Source: Sycon ciliatum
Lineage: Eukaryota; Porifera; Calcarea; Leucosolenida; Sycettidae
Length of the DNA stretch: 64,000 nucleotides
Reading direction: 5' to 3'
Assembly (NCBI RefSeq): GCF_964019385.1
Contig: NC_088646.1
Coordinates: 14,215,405-14,279,404, forward strand
The notes under the pieces are model-generated. The model did no database searches and was not told the DNA's origin. It worked only from the letters and a program-made list of their open reading frames with translations. Made by a program: the position numbers and the translations under genes. This document shows, in pieces, positions 31,006 to 44,379 of the stretch. Positions within the stretch are counted from its first letter, which is position 1. Each line of letters opens with the position of its first letter.

Positions 31006-31808
31006 GCGCATAGGAAAGGATTCAAAATAATCAACCACAGGCATTTACCCAATACACACCTGAGTGTGCACATCTTAGTTGTGGCATCCCCATTTTTACA
31101 AAAGCAGGATTTAGAAGTTCGTCCCTGGTTCAGAACACAAGCTTCTGGCCAGCGTTTTCCTTACACCATCAGTGCAGTACAGTGGTTGACACGAACCTCA
31201 TTCCTACAGGGACAGTCGCCCAAGTTCAGCAGCTCTGGGATGCGTCGTCCACTGAGCTCAGGATACTCTAGGATCCACAGAAAGTTTCAAACGGCACTCG
31301 TACCCCGTGCGACTGGAGCTGCAAGTGGGTCCACTTACCAGCGAGTGGGCAGCCACTTCACGCTCCACAGGTAGTCCATGCTAAATTCCAGTGCCAGTAC
31401 TAGTATCACTACGTTCGACATCGATGTCTTCACTGACTTCAGCCTGCTTTTCTCACCCTTCTCCGTCAGTATTATAATAATATTTTGTTCTTCGTGGCCA
31501 CATCGTACCGCTTCAATTGATCAACAAAGTTTTCACAAAAAAATCAAGCAGCGTAGGAACTGCCTTTGTTTAGCATTAGCCATGGCCAGTGATTCTTTCC
31601 AGCGTAGAAACAGCCACTGCTACAGAAACACTGCAACGAGTAGAACTACATGTACATCCTGGAACAACTGCGAGCACAGAGAAATCAAAAAACTTCTTTC
31701 TAACAGCTTATTTCCGCATGGAACACAGCATTTTTCGAATTTCGCGGCAAAAAACAGATTTTCGAGGTGACCTTTTTACACTGCGCTGCGCAACTGTTCG
31801 GAGCCTCC

Positions 31809-34441
31809 TTAAGCGGATGTTGATTCAGCACATCGACCTGGAAATGGTTTGGTTGCGTTCCAAAAAACGAGAAGCAGGTGAATCATTCCTCATTGGCTGT
31901 CTCTACAGGCCACCGTCCGCACCGGCGGCTTTTTGGCAATCTTTACAGCAAGTCATGTATGACATTCAGGGCGAAGATCTCATTCTGATGGGCGACTTAA
32001 ATGTTGATTTCTTGTCCCCTCAAACGCATCATTTTGACAATTTGAACACATACCTGCTACTTCCCCTTGATCTGAAGAATATGATTACGCACCCTACAAG
32101 GATCACACCTACATCTAAAACACTTCTCGACTGTGTACTAACGAACATGGATTGTGTTGAGCACGGAAGCGTTCACTCCTGTGAGTTCACCGATCATGAG
32201 TTTGTTCACACCAGTATTATTTTTCCAAAGTCAATTCCAACACAAGGACAAATATATCGATCCCGCCGCCGTGATTACAGTAAGGCCTCTGCCTCTGATC
32301 TCTCTCATTTATTGTCAATTTCTGATCTCGGATCCTTCTCGTCCCCGTCGGTCGATGTAATGCTAGAAGAGTGGCAAGGAAAATTTGAAGACGCCTTGGA
32401 TGTGGTTGCACCCTACATAATATCACGGAGACAATCCCGTGGAAAAAGGAAGAAGTGCCCATTCATGACACCGGAATTACTAGCTCTCATTAGGCGACGT
32501 AAAACCGTCTACAGAAAGTACCGCTCGTCTGACTGCAGTAGTACGGTTCTACAGAAGGAGTTCAAAGTTTTGCACAGCAAATGCAATAACCTTTATCGCC
32601 AACTCCGAAATGCCCACTTCCGCTCCATCTGTGACGATTATCGGCGAGATCCCAGGCGTCTTTGGAGCACCATCAACTCAGTCACCCGGCGCACAAACCC
32701 AAGAACTGAGCCTCTCGTCCAGGCAGATACCTTGAACAGGTATTTCCATAGTATTGTGTCAGATCCGAACCCGGCTTATGTTGTTCCAAGTGGTACCTCA
32801 AGACCGTGTGACTTGCACGAGTTTCGCCCTATTTCTGAGGATGAGGTACTTCGGCACCTTCAGAAACTCGACGGTACGAAAGCGCCTGGGCCAGATGGTC
32901 TCCTCCCGAGCATCCTGAAGGCCGTTGCACCAGTTATCGCCTTCTCCCTCACCCTAATATTTAATACCTCTTTGTGCACTGCTGTGTTCCCGACACAATT
33001 CAAGTTGGCTAATGTCACGCCGATATTGAAATCCCGTAAGGGCGATCCTACTTCTCCTTCGAACTATCGTCCTGTGTCACTCACGTCGATTCTGGCTAAG
33101 ACTCTGGAACGCCTGGTTCTAAATCAGGTATGTGACAGTTTGACCATCGAAAATCACCTCCACGATCACCAATTTGGGTTCCGACCAGCTCGTTCCACGA
33201 CACAACTGCTCACACTTGCTGTAAATGATTGGAAACTGGCCCAGGACCGCGGAGAGACTACCAGTGTAGCCTTTGTCGACCTCAGCAAGGCGTTTGATCG
33301 CGTCCAGCATCAACAGTTACTCGTTGCGCTCCATGGCATGGGTGTACATGCAAGCGCCCTGCGTTGGTTTGCGTCGTACCTCGCCGGGAGATCTCAGCGT
33401 GTCGTCACGCAAGCCAGCCAGTCTTCAAGTCTTGCAGTGTCTCGAGGAGTTCCTCAGGGAAGTATTTTAGGCCCTACCCTCTTTAATGTCTACCTGAGGG
33501 ACCTTCCCCGACTTGCGGAGACAGCGGGTTCAAAATTACTGATGTTCGCAGATGACAAGACCGTCTACTCTAGTGATCCGTCGAAGGCGCGTTCCGAAGC
33601 CAAGTTGTCATCGGCACTGGAGATACTAAACAACCACCTTGGCTCCATTGGTATGCAGATAAATACCGACAAAACCGTTGTCATGCAAATCCATCCCAAA
33701 CGTGCCACAGGGAGTCAGCAACAACAACAAAGGCAACAACTGCAAATCACCTTGTCAAATGTTACGCTAGGGGAAGTGGAAAGCACCAGATGCTTAGGAG
33801 TCGTTGTTGACAATAAGCTGTCCTTTGACCAACACATTAACAATGTCGTCCGGAAAGCCTCACGGAAGATCGGTGTACTGCGTCGATCTTTCCGCCAGAT
33901 GAACCTGTTTGCCCGCCGTACTTTCGTTGTCGTAGTTATTCAGCCTGATCTAGAATATGCTCTCCCTGTATACCTTTCGTTTATATCCGCTAAAAATAGA
34001 AACAAGCTAGCCTCACTCCACCGGCGCGCTGTACGAGTTGCTTGTGGCGCATCACCCCAAGCTAATATCACGCCACTTCTTCACCACCTCAATGTTTCCT
34101 CTTTCCAATATCGATCAGTATTTTTGTTCCTTGTATTCATTTTCCACTGTTACTGTATTAAGCCGGCTGTTTGCTTGCAGTCCCTCTTTCCCATCTGTAC
34201 GTCTACCCGAACTACTCGCGGCTCTACAACTCATAACATGAGTATCAATCGCTATAGATCTATGTCTGGCTTTCTGTCCTTTTCAAGTAAATCGGCTCTT
34301 GTTTGGAATTATTTACCAGACGACCTGAAGTCCTGCACTACTATCGCAGATTTCCGCGTCAAATTGGCTATTTGGCTAAAAGACAGCTTAACTCTTAATC
34401 ATTGTTGTGATTTGCTTTCAAGCAATGTGCATAATCAGTAA
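31809..34441 (+). pseudogene. LINE ORF2: rest of endonuclease + full reverse transcriptase
   Basis: This is one uninterrupted frame of about 875 codons. The endonuclease continues with FLIGCLYRPPSAP, LILMGDLNVDFL and CEFTDHEFV. The reverse transcriptase has LDGTKAPGPDGL, NYRPVSLTSILAKTLERLV, FGFRPARSTTQLL, VAFVDLSKAFDRVQH, GVPQGSILGPTLF and the catalytic FADD at 33545-33556, followed by CLGVVVDNKLSFDQH and a complete C-terminus. The RT half is intact. Only the 5' truncation and the TTAA insertion disable the element. About 73 upstream open codons (from 31589) belong to the inserted element. Confidence 0.93.
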
Positions 34442-34556
34442 CTTGATGTTGTGGTTTTTTTTGTTTTTGTTTTGTTTTTTGGTTTCCCGTTCTCGGGGCC
34501 TTCTATTCGGTACTCTTTGTAGTTGTACTTCTGTACTGTTGAGCTATCCGAATTCA

Positions 34557-34585
34557 AATAAACATTAAAAAAAAAAAAAAAAAAA
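34557..34585 (+). terminator. polyadenylation signal and A-tail of the LINE
   Basis: AATAAA is followed four bases later by 19 A residues, which meet satellite sequence directly. Confidence 0.9.
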
Positions 34586-37569
34586 TCTCTATAACATGAC
34601 TAAGCTGTGATGCGAGTGGTCGCATTGAGATGATTTTTGGTTTGCTTGTAGGCCACTGGCACCCACATTCTGTGACGCCAAAAAGTTGGCACTGTTGTGA
34701 ATAGTTTAGTCGCAAATTGAAGAATCACGGGCAAAACGGACCAAAACTGGGAGATAGGATGTTTTCAGCTTTCAGCAGTCCTGGGCGAGTTGTTTATTGA
34801 AATGTGGCCTTTTTTCTTAGTGCACTTCCCTATGTCCAGCTATACAACAAGATCAGGGTGGCGATGGTCAGTTCTTGTGCTTCGGACGGGCAGAAAGGTG
34901 AGAAATTGTCGCTTTTTGACCATTTATGCCCACGTGTCACTTTCAACGTATCTCTCTATAACATGACCCAGTTGTGATGTGAGTGGTCGCATTGATTTGA
35001 TTTTTGGGTGTCTTTGTGGTCCACTTCACAACAATAACACACACAGAAGTCTCTGCTGTGAGCACGGTGGCTCGGTAATGGCGAAGTGACCCGCATTCAG
35101 TGACGCTGAAAATTTTGCACTGCTGGGAATAGTTTAGTCGCAAAGTGAAGATTCACGGGTACCAAGCCCTAAATTTGGAGATAGGTTATTATTCAGCTTT
35201 TAGCAGCCCTGGGCGAGTTCTTCAGAGAAATGTGACTGTTTCTCTTCGTGCCCTTGTCTATGTCCAGCTACACAACGAGATGAGTATGGTCATTGTCATT
35301 TTCTGAGTTGCGAACGGGCATAAAGGTGAGAAAATGTCGGATTTTGACCATTAATTTGTGCTCACCTTTGAATGTCAACGTACCTCTCTATAACATGAGC
35401 CAGCTATGATGTCAGTGGTCGCATTGCTTTGATTTTTGGTTTGCTTGTAGGGCGCTGGCACCCACATTCAGTGACCCCGAAAATTTGGCACTGCTGTGAA
35501 TAGTTTAGTCGCAAAGTGAAGATTCACGGGTAAAAAGCCTTAAACTTGGAGTTAGGTTATTATTCAGCTTTCAGCAGCCCTGGGCAAGTTCTTTAGAGAA
35601 ATGTGACTGTTCCTCTTGGTGCCCTTGTCTATGTCCAGCTACACAACGAGATGAGGATGGTTATTGTCAATTTCTGAGCTGCGAACGGGCATAAAGGTGA
35701 GAAAATGTCGGATTTTGACCATTTATGCTCATCTTTGAATTGCAACGTACCTTTCTATAACATGAACCAGCTGTAATGTCAGTGGTTGCATTGGTTTGAA
35801 TTTTGGTTTGCTTGTAGGGAGCTGGCACCCACATTCAGTTACCCAGAAAATTTGGCACTGCTGTAAATAGTTTAGTCGCAAAGTGAAGATTCATGGGTAA
35901 AAAACCCCAAACTTTGATATAGGTTATTATTCAGCTTTCAACAGCCCTGGGCGAGTTCTTTAGAGAAATGTGGGTCTTTTTCTGGGTGCCCTTGCCTATG
36001 TCCAGCTACAAACGAGATGAGGATGGTTATTGTCAATTTCTGAGCTGTGAACGGGCATAAAGGTGAGAAAATGTCGGATTCTGACCATTGTGCTCACCTT
36101 CCAATTTCAAAGTGCCTCTCTATAACATAAGCCAGCTGTAATACCAGTGGTCGCATTGGTTTGATTTTTGGTTTGCTTGTAGGGCGCGGGCACCCACATT
36201 TAGTGACCCCGAAAATTTGGCACTGGTGTGAATAGTTTAGTCGCAAAGTGAAGATTCACGGGCACAAAGCCCCAAACTTGGAGATACGTTATTATTCAGC
36301 TTTCAGCAGCCCTGGGCGAGGTCTTTAGAGGAATGTGGCTGTTTTTCTTGGTGCCCTTGTCTATGTCCAGCTACACAACAAGATGATGATGGTCATTGTC
36401 ATTTTCTGAGCTGCGAACGTGCATAAAGGTGAGAAAATGTCGGATTTTGACCATTTGTGCTCAACTTTTAATTTCAACTTACCTCTCTATAACATGACCC
36501 AGCTGTAATGTCAGTGGTCGCATTGGTTTGATTTTTGGTTTGCTTGTAGAGCTCTGGCACTTACATTCAGTGACCCAAAAAATTTGGCACTGCTGTGAAT
36601 AGTTTAGTCGCAAAGTGAAGATTCATGGGTATCAAGCCCTAAACTTGGAGATAGGTTATTATTCAGCTTTCAACAGCCCTGGGCGAGTTCTTTAGAGAAA
36701 TGTGACTGTTTCTCTTCGTACCCTTGTCTATGTCCAGCTACACAATGAGATGAGTATGGTCATTGTCATTTTGCGCGCTGTGAACGGGCCGAAAGGTGAG
36801 AAAATGTCGGATTTTGACCATTTGTGCTCATCTTTGAATTTCAACGTACCTCTCTATAACATGAGCCACCTGTAATGTCAGTGCTCGCATTGGTTTGATT
36901 TTTGGTTTGCTTGTCGGGCGCTGGCACCCACATTCAGTGACCCAGAAAATTAGGCACTGCTGTGAATAGTTTAGTCGCAAAGTGAAGATTCATGGGTAAA
37001 AAGCCCCAAACTTTGATATAGGTTATTCAGCTTTCAGCAGCCCTGGGCGAGTTCTTTAGAGAAATGTGGGTCTTTTTCTGGGTGCCCTTGTCTATGTCCA
37101 GCAACACAACGAAATGAGGATGGTTATTGTCAATTTTTGAGCTGTGAACGGGCATAAAGTTGAGAAAATGTCGGATTCTGACCATTTCTGCTCACCTTCA
37201 AATTTCAACGTACCTCTCTATAACATGAGCCAGCTGTAATGTTAGTGGTCGCATTGGTTTGATTTTTGGTTTGCTTGTAGGGCGCTGGCACCCACATTCA
37301 GTTACCCAGAAAATTTGGCACTGCTGTGAATATTTTAGTCGCAAAGTGAAGATTCACGGGTACCAAGCCCTAAACTTGGAGATAGGTTATTAATCAGCTT
37401 TCAGCAGCCCTGGGCGAGTTCTTTAGAGGAATGTGGCTGTTTTTCTTGGTTCCCTGGTCTATGTCCAGCTACACAACAAGATGATGATGGTCATTGTCAT
37501 TTTCTGAGCTGGGAACGGGCATAAAGGTGAGAAAATGTCGGATTTTGACCATTTGTGCTCACCTTTTAA
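34586..37569. repeat. 367-bp satellite, diverged block 1
   Basis: About eight head-to-tail monomers of about 365-367 bp are marked by CTCTCTATAACATGA, TTTGGTTTGCTTGTAGGGCG and CAGCAGCCCTGGGCGAG. Monomers differ from each other by many substitutions. The block ends at the Kolobok-like insertion. Confidence 0.95.
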
Positions 37570-39058
37570 AGGGGAAGTGCATCGATTTTTCAAGCAGTGC
37601 TCAGATGAAAGACAATTTCATATCGGTTCCGATGGTATATCTCTCGCCTCCGTACGAGATTGCAAACTTGCCATATCGATTTTCTGATTGCGTTTCCATG
37701 GCGACTACAGGTGATGACGCACATTCTGCATAGCTCCGTGAGAGAGAGAAGGTCGATCACTGCAGAATTGTGTATTTTCAGTTGTCTTATTGTATTCACG
37801 AAGTGAAAGAAGTGCTGTGTTCAATGCTGTTTGTTCCGTGAACTGTTTATTAGTAGTCCTCTCCGTTGTGTACTGGGACGTGACACCGACAGGAGAAAGC
37901 TGGAGTGCGGGGACGTTAGCTGGCAAGCGAAAATCGTGACGAACCAAGTGCTGAATTGGTTGGGACAAATCAAACGTTCAGCATTTACCTCAACCAAGGA
38001 CCATGCCGTTTGCTCTTTCCACTTCCTGACGATGGATGCGCTGCCTGCTGGAGACTCTCCTATCTCTCTTTCTCGTAACATATTCTGAAGCCACGTGAGA
38101 CGACGGGTAACGGTAATCAGCGAACCAAATAATGTCGTATGTTTTGAAATGTTTGCTAAATATTTCTCAGGAGAGATGGCATGTATGAATGTAGGCCATG
38201 TGAACTCAATCAGCAAGCTAACCCATGAGCAAATGCTTTCCTTGCAGACGTGCATGTGTCTATCCAATCTTCACGTAGAGATCATTACATGCCCTCACTG
38301 AATGGTCTATTTATTATTTGTCCATACACTTCATCTGCATGTTGTCTCTTTGGAGAAGGGTATTGTTCATTTCATATGAAGAAGTCAGGGCAATAGATGC
38401 TTTCCTCTGGTACAATTCTGTTGGCCTGATGTTCTTTCTAGCTTCTGGATAGCTTAGGTGAGGTACCATCACCATCATGTTTCACAGTACATGAGGGTCA
38501 AACACTGCACCGTTCTTAGTTGTGACATGATGTAAGTTATTGTAAGTGCTTGCAGACTCCATACGTTCCAGCAACACCTGGCATGGTTTTCCGTGAACGT
38601 CGTGGGTGAACAAATTCCTGTCCAACATGTTTATACAGACATGCCAGCACACACCATGCACCATACACACACCTGCCCTGCCCTGTCGAGCCACTGCCAC
38701 AAGAGTCTCGTGGGCAAGGAGGGGCAGTGGAGAGAGAATGGAAGAATGCCGTCCCACGGCGCAAGGGACACAAAAAAAGAGTGTGTCTACGTAGGGAGCA
38801 ACACACATACACACACACGCGCGCGCGCAACCACACACACACACACACACACACCACCTCCACCACAAAACGAGAGTTCTGGTCATCTGCCATGAGACCG
38901 ACGTATGGCCGGGGAGAGCTTGAGCAGCCGTGTCTATTCTGCCCTGGACCGAACAGAAGCAGCGGTCGTACGGAGGCGAGAGATATACCATCGGAACCGA
39001 TATGATATTTATTTGTCTTTCATCTGAGCCCTACTTGAAAAATCGATGCACTTCCCCT
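37570..39058. mobile_element. Kolobok-like TTAA element with about 95-bp TIRs
   Basis: The ends begin AGGGGAAGTGCATCGATTTT and remain inverted-repeated to CTCGCCTCCGTACG, about 95 bp, with small indels. TTAA flanks both sides (37566-37569 and 39059-39062) within an otherwise continuous satellite monomer. A THAP-like frame inside favours Kolobok over piggyBac. A (CA)n/(CG)n tract lies at 38800-38860. At 1.5 kb it is an internally deleted copy. Confidence 0.8.
37807..38088 (+). pseudogene. THAP-like zinc-finger fragment
   Basis: The frame reads KKCCVQCC near its start, NWLGQIKRSAF about 50 residues later, then HAVCSFHF. This C-x2-C ... C-x2-H spacing and the Trp before the basic helix resemble the C2CH THAP domain, which binds DNA in P-element and Kolobok transposases. 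Residues after it do not show a catalytic core and the frame stops at 38088. It has no upstream ATG in frame before the stop at 37804, so it is at best an exon or remnant. The identification rests on spacing and context. Confidence 0.5.
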
Positions 39059-42000
39059 TTAATTTCAACGTACCTCTCTATAACATGACCCAGCTGTAAT
39101 GTCAGTGGTCGCATTGGTTTGATTTTTGGTTTGCTTGTAGGGCGCTGGCACCCACATTCAGTGACCCAGAAAATTTGGCACTGCTGGGAATAGTTTAGTC
39201 GCAAGGTGAAGCTTCACGGGTAAAAAGCCTCAAACTTTGATATAGGTTATTATTCAGCTTTCAGCAGCCCTGGGCGAGTTCTTTAGAGAAATGTGGATCT
39301 TTTTCTGGGTGCCCTTGTCTATGTCCAGCAACACAACAATGTGAGGATGGTCATTGTCAATTTCTGAGCTGCGAACGGGCATAAAGGTAAGAAAATGTCG
39401 GATTTTGACCATTTGTGCTCACCTTCCAATTTCAACGTACGTCTCTATAACATAACACAGCTGTAATGTCAGTGGCCGCATTGGTTTGATTTTTGGTTTG
39501 CTTGTAGGGCGCTGGCACCCACATTCAGTGACCCAGAAAATATGGCATTGCTGTGAATAGTTTAGTCGCAAAGTGAAGATTCACGGGTACGAAGCCCTAA
39601 ACTTGAAGATAGGTTATTATACAGCTTTCAGCAGCCCTGGGCGAGTTGTTTAGAGAAATGTGACTGTTTTTCTTTGTGCCCGTGTCTATGTCCAGCTACA
39701 CAACGAGATGAGGATGGTCATTGTCATTTATTTTCTCAGCTGCGAACGGGCCGAAAGGTGAGAAAATGTCGGATTTTGACCATTTGTGCTCAACTTTGAA
39801 TTTCAACGTACCTCTCTATAACATGAGCCAGCTGTAATGTCAGTGGTCGCATTGGTTTGATTTTTGGTTTGCTTGTAGGGCACTGGCACCCACATTCAGT
39901 GACCCAGAAAATTTGGCACTGCTGTTCAGAATAGTTTAGTCGCAAAGTGAAGATTCACGGGTAAAAAGCCCCAAACTTGGAGATAGGTTATTATTCAGCT
40001 TTCAGCAGCCCTGGGCGAGTTCATAAGGGAAATGGTACTGTTTCTCTTGGTGCCCTTGTCTATGTCCAGTTAACCAACGAGATGAGTATGGTCATTGTCA
40101 TTTTCTGAGCTGCGAACGGGCCGAAAGGTGAGAAAATGTCGGATTTTGACCATTTGTGCTCACCTTTGAATGTCAACGTACCTCTCTATAACATGAGCCC
40201 ACTATGATGCCAGTGGTCGCATTGGTTTGATTTTTGGTTTGCTTGTAGGGCGCTGGCACCCACATTCAGTGACATTCAGTGACCGAGAAAAATTGGCACT
40301 GTTGTGAATAGTTTAGTCGCAAAGTGAAAATTCATGGGTAAAAAGCCACAAACTTTGATCTAGGTTATTATTCAGCTTTCACCAGCCCTGGGCGAGTTCT
40401 TTAGAGAAATGTGGGTCTTTTTCTGGGTGCCCTTGTCTATGTCCAGCTACACAACGAGATGAGAATGGTTATTGTCATTTTCTGAGCTGTGAACGGACTT
40501 AAAGGTGAGAAAATGTCGGATTCTGACCATTTCTGCTCACCTTCCAATTTCAACGTACCTATCTATAACATGAGCCAGCTGTAATGTCAGTGGTCGCATT
40601 GGTTTGATTTTTGGTTTGCTTGTCGGGCGCTGGCACCCACATTCAGTGACCCAGAAAATTTGGCACTGCTGTGAATAGTTTAGTCGCAAAGTGAAGATTC
40701 TTGGGTAAAAAGCCCCAAACTTTGATATAGGTTATTATTCAGCTTTCAGCAGCCCTGGGCGAGTTCTTTAGAGAAATGTGGGTCTTTTTCTGGGTGCCCT
40801 TGTCTATGTCCAGCTACACAACAAGATGAGGATGGTTATTGTCAATTTCTGAGCTGTGAACGGGCATAAAGGTGAGAAAATGTCAGACTCTGACCATTTG
40901 TGCTTACCTTTGAATTTCATCGTCCCTCTCTATAACATGACCCAGCTGTAAAAAACAATGGTCGCATTGGTTTGATTTTTGGTTTGCTTGTAGGGCGCTG
41001 GCAATCACATTCAGTGACCCAGAAAATTTGGCAGTGCTGTGAATAGTTTAGTCGCAAAGTGAAGATTCACGGGTAAAAAGCCCCAAACTTGGAGATGGGT
41101 TATTATTCAGCTTTCAGCAGCCCTGGGTAAGTTCTTTAGAGAAATGTGACTGTTTCTCTTTTTGCCTTTGTCTATGTCCAGCTACACAACCAAATGAGTA
41201 TGGTTATTGTCATTTTCTGAGCTGCGAACGGGCATAAAGGTGAGAAAATGTCGGATTTTGACCATGTGTGCTCACCTTTGAATGTCAACGTACCTCTCTA
41301 TAACATTAGGCAGTTATGATGTCAGTGGTCGCATTGGTTTGATTTTTGGTTTGCTTGTAGGACGCTGGCACCCACATTCAGTGACGCAGAAAACTTGGCA
41401 CTGCTGTGAATAGTTTAGTCGCAAAGTGAAGATTCACGGGTAAAAAGCCCCAAACTTGGCGATATGTTATTATTCAGCTTTCAGCAGCCCTGGGCAAGTT
41501 CTTTAGAGAAATGTGACTGTTTCTCTTGGTGCCCTTGTCTATGTCCAGCTACACAACCAGATGAGGATGGTTATTGTCATTTTCTGAGTTGCGAACGGGC
41601 CGAAAGGTGAGAAAATATCGGATTTCGACCATTTGTGGTCACCTTTGAATTTCAACGTACCTCTCTATAATATGAACCAGCTGTAATGTCAGTGGTCGCA
41701 TTGGTTTGATTTTTGGTTTGCTTGTAGGGCGCTGGCACTCACGTTCAGTGACCCAGAAAAATTGGCACTGCTGTGAATAGTTTAGTCGCAAAGTGAAGAT
41801 TCACGGGTACCAAGCCCCAAACTTTGATATGGGTTATTATTCAGCTTTCAGCAGCCCTGGGCGAGTTCTTTAGAGAAATGTGGGTCTTTTTCTGGGTGCC
41901 CTTGTCTATGTCCAGCTACACAACAATATGAGGACGGTCATTGTCAATTTCTGAGCTGAAAACGGGCATAAAGGTAAGAAAATGTCGGATTTTGACCATT

Positions 42001-42780
42001 TGTGCTCATCTTCCAATTTCAACGTTCCTCTCTATAACATGAACCAGCTGTAATGTGAGTGGTCACATTGGTTTCATTTTTGGTTTGCTTGTAGGGCGCT
42101 GACACTCACATTCAGTGACCCAGGAAATTTGGCACTGCTGTGAATAGTTTAGTCGCAAAGTGAAGATTCATGGGTACCAAGACCTAAACTTGGAGATAGG
42201 GTATTATTCAGCTTTCAGCAGCCCTGGGCGAGTTCTTTAGAGAAATGGTACAGTTTCTCTTGGTACCCTTGTTTATGTCCAGCTACACAACGAGATGAGT
42301 ATGGTCATTGTCATTTTCTGAGCTGCGAACGGGCATACAGGTGAGAAAATGTCGGATTTTGAGCATTTGTGCTCACCTTTGAATTTCAACGTACCTCTCT
42401 ATAACATGAACCAGCTGTAAAGTCAGTGGTCGCATTGGTTTAATTTTTGGTTTGCTGTTAGGGCGCTGGCACTCATATTCAGTGACCCAGAAAATTTGCC
42501 ACTGCTGTGAATAGATTAGTCGCAAAGTGAAGATTCACGGGTACCAAGCCCTAAACCTGGAGATAGGTTATTATTCAGCTTTAAGCAGCCGTGGGCGAGT
42601 TCTGTAGAGAAATGGTACCTTTTCTCTTGGTACCCTTGTTTATGTCCAGCTACACAACGAGATGAGTATGGTCATTGTCATTTTTTGAGCTGCGAACGGG
42701 CATACAGGTGAGAACATGTCGGATTTTGACCATTTGAGCTCACCTTTGAATTTCAACGTACCTCTCTATAACATGAGCCA
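39059..42780. repeat. 367-bp satellite, diverged block 2
   Basis: About ten monomers continue the array in the same orientation, starting in the same monomer that the Kolobok-like element split. Confidence 0.95.
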
Positions 42781-42894
42781 AACGCAGGACAAGACGAGGG
42801 CTGATAGTAAAAGCCCAGCGAGTGCAGATGCGATGCACGGCCGATGAGAGCTATTTCGATGTCGAAAAAGAAATGAACGAGCTCGAAAGATCAT

Positions 42895-44379
42895 ATGAGG
42901 GAGCGGAAGGCGGAAGGGACGATCACAGATCTAGCTGGTTTATACGAAGCAGAGAGCAATGCGAGAGAGAAGGATAAGATGATTAGTGAGCTGGAAGTAC
43001 TCCAGAGGCAATTTGACGAAGCGACGGACTTGGCGTTTGAAATTGTAAGAACAACTCACCGCGTGCCAGTCGCCTCAGCTGAAACGCAGCAGTATACCGG
43101 TAATTCGCATCAACAGTGCCGCGATGAAGCCAGGGCAGTCGGCGGCTGGTGGCCAGGACATGTTTACAGCAATGAACCGTCCGCAGGACCACTGCCATGC
43201 TTGGGTTTGAGTCACAGCGGGATTGCTGGCCAGATCGCTACAACAACGAGACGTGAACAGGTCCGCCAGCGGAGATGCAACAAATGCAACTGATCAACAA
43301 CTACGTTTTGACACGGATGACCGCACAGCAGTAACAGGGCATTCAATTATTTCAACAGCTACTGGTACACATGGTACTGGTGGTACCATCCCAGACTACA
43401 GAGGTCACCAGCGCAGCGCTGTCCAGTCCAACATTGCCATTGGCCAGTATACAGATGGTTCCGCAAAACCAAAAGTGACCATGACAAGTGCCACTACATG
43501 TACCACAGTAAGTGTCAATGATGGTGTGAGTGTGCATGCTAGGCCTGCTACTGCAAACACAACTACCTCAGGCAGTACATCTAGTAGTAGTTCTAAGGTT
43601 ACTGGTCCTACATTACCCTTGGGCAGTACTGGCAGTAGCAATGTTCTTCCAAGCAATTCTGTATACTCAACCAGTACGCATAGTGTGAATACTGCAGTGA
43701 ATACTAAGTACAGCGTTGGTACACAGGCTAATCCACACTCTTTCAGAAAGCCTCCAGTGTCAATGGCAGCGCCCCAGTCATGTATCCAGTGGCAGGCACC
43801 GCCTATGAGCACAATGTCAATGGCTTCTACAGGTACTAATGTATATGGGCATACCGACCAACCACAGATGTCTTCCGGGTACATGCAACAGCCAAGGGTT
43901 ATGCAACACCATCCAATATTGGAAATCAAATTGAAATGTATGCAACAGGGCTACCTCAAATGCAACAAAACCAGGCTCGTGCAGAGCCATGGAAGCAGCT
44001 ACAACGAGTTGGCATACCGATATTCAGCGGTGACAAACGTACGTTTGAGTCATTCCGAGAAGCTTTCATGGCATGTGTAGATAGTGCACCCGCCACCCCT
44101 CAGTACAAGCTGTTGCAATTGAGGCAGTATTTGGCAGGAGAAGCACTGACAGCCATCGAGCGATTTGGCTACTCACCATCAGCCTATGACGCAGCTAAGA
44201 AGTTGCTAGAGCGCAAGTATGGCGGTGAGCGTCGCCGTGTGGCTTTACATATTGAACGCGCACAGCCACTTGACCACATCGATGGGTCTGCAACCATTGG
44301 TACCTCCACGTGTACAGCCAACACTCCCAACAGTAGCAGCAGCAACAGCAGCACAGCGGGCTGGTCGAGTCTCTGTTGA
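42895..44379 (+). pseudogene. Gag-like protein with DUF1759-type domain (frameshifted)
   Basis: The N-terminal frame (42895-43293) has a charged helical segment (ISELEVLQRQFDEATDLAFE). A Ser/Thr-rich low-complexity linker lies in a second frame (43223-about 43935). The C-terminal frame (43936-44379) holds IPIFSGDKRTFESFREAF, KLLQLRQYLAGEAL and YDAAKKLLERKYG, the pattern of the DUF1759 Gag domain common in BEL/Pao retrotransposons. Two indels separate the parts. The end of the frame runs into a CAG/AGC-rich tract just before the recombinase frame. No zinc knuckle or protease was found. Confidence 0.65.

Larger units (their letters stand above)
29096..31808. mobile_element. 2.7-kb TTAA-target DNA element inside the LINE
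   Basis: Ends GGAGGCTCCCACC and GTTCGGAGCCTCC give a 9-bp inverted repeat, with TTAA on both sides (29092-29095 and 31809-31812). TTAA targets are used by piggyBac and Kolobok. No transposase frame is recognisable. The body contains a small TA-target MITE and a long CA/CG microsatellite. Confidence 0.8.
28868..34585 (+). mobile_element. CR1/L2-group LINE inserted in the satellite
   Basis: The element starts within the endonuclease domain (5' truncation) and ends with AATAAA (34557-34562) and a 19-A tail (34567-34585). Satellite sequence ending ACATCTCTAAATA precedes it and ATCTCTATAACATG follows it, suggesting a short target duplication around ATCTCTA. It is interrupted by a 2.7-kb TTAA-flanked element. 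Confidence 0.85.

Noticed and set aside
30477..31073. Cys/Val-rich frames on the minus strand
   Set aside because: They are translations of the CA/CG microsatellite.
38482..38991. 169-codon frame on the minus strand of the Kolobok-like element
   Set aside because: The middle is translated (CA)n and the ends are TIR sequence. No domain is present.
43405..43929. 174-codon minus-strand frame opposite the Gag-like linker
   Set aside because: It is the complement of the Ser/Thr-rich Gag-like linker and has no motif of its own.
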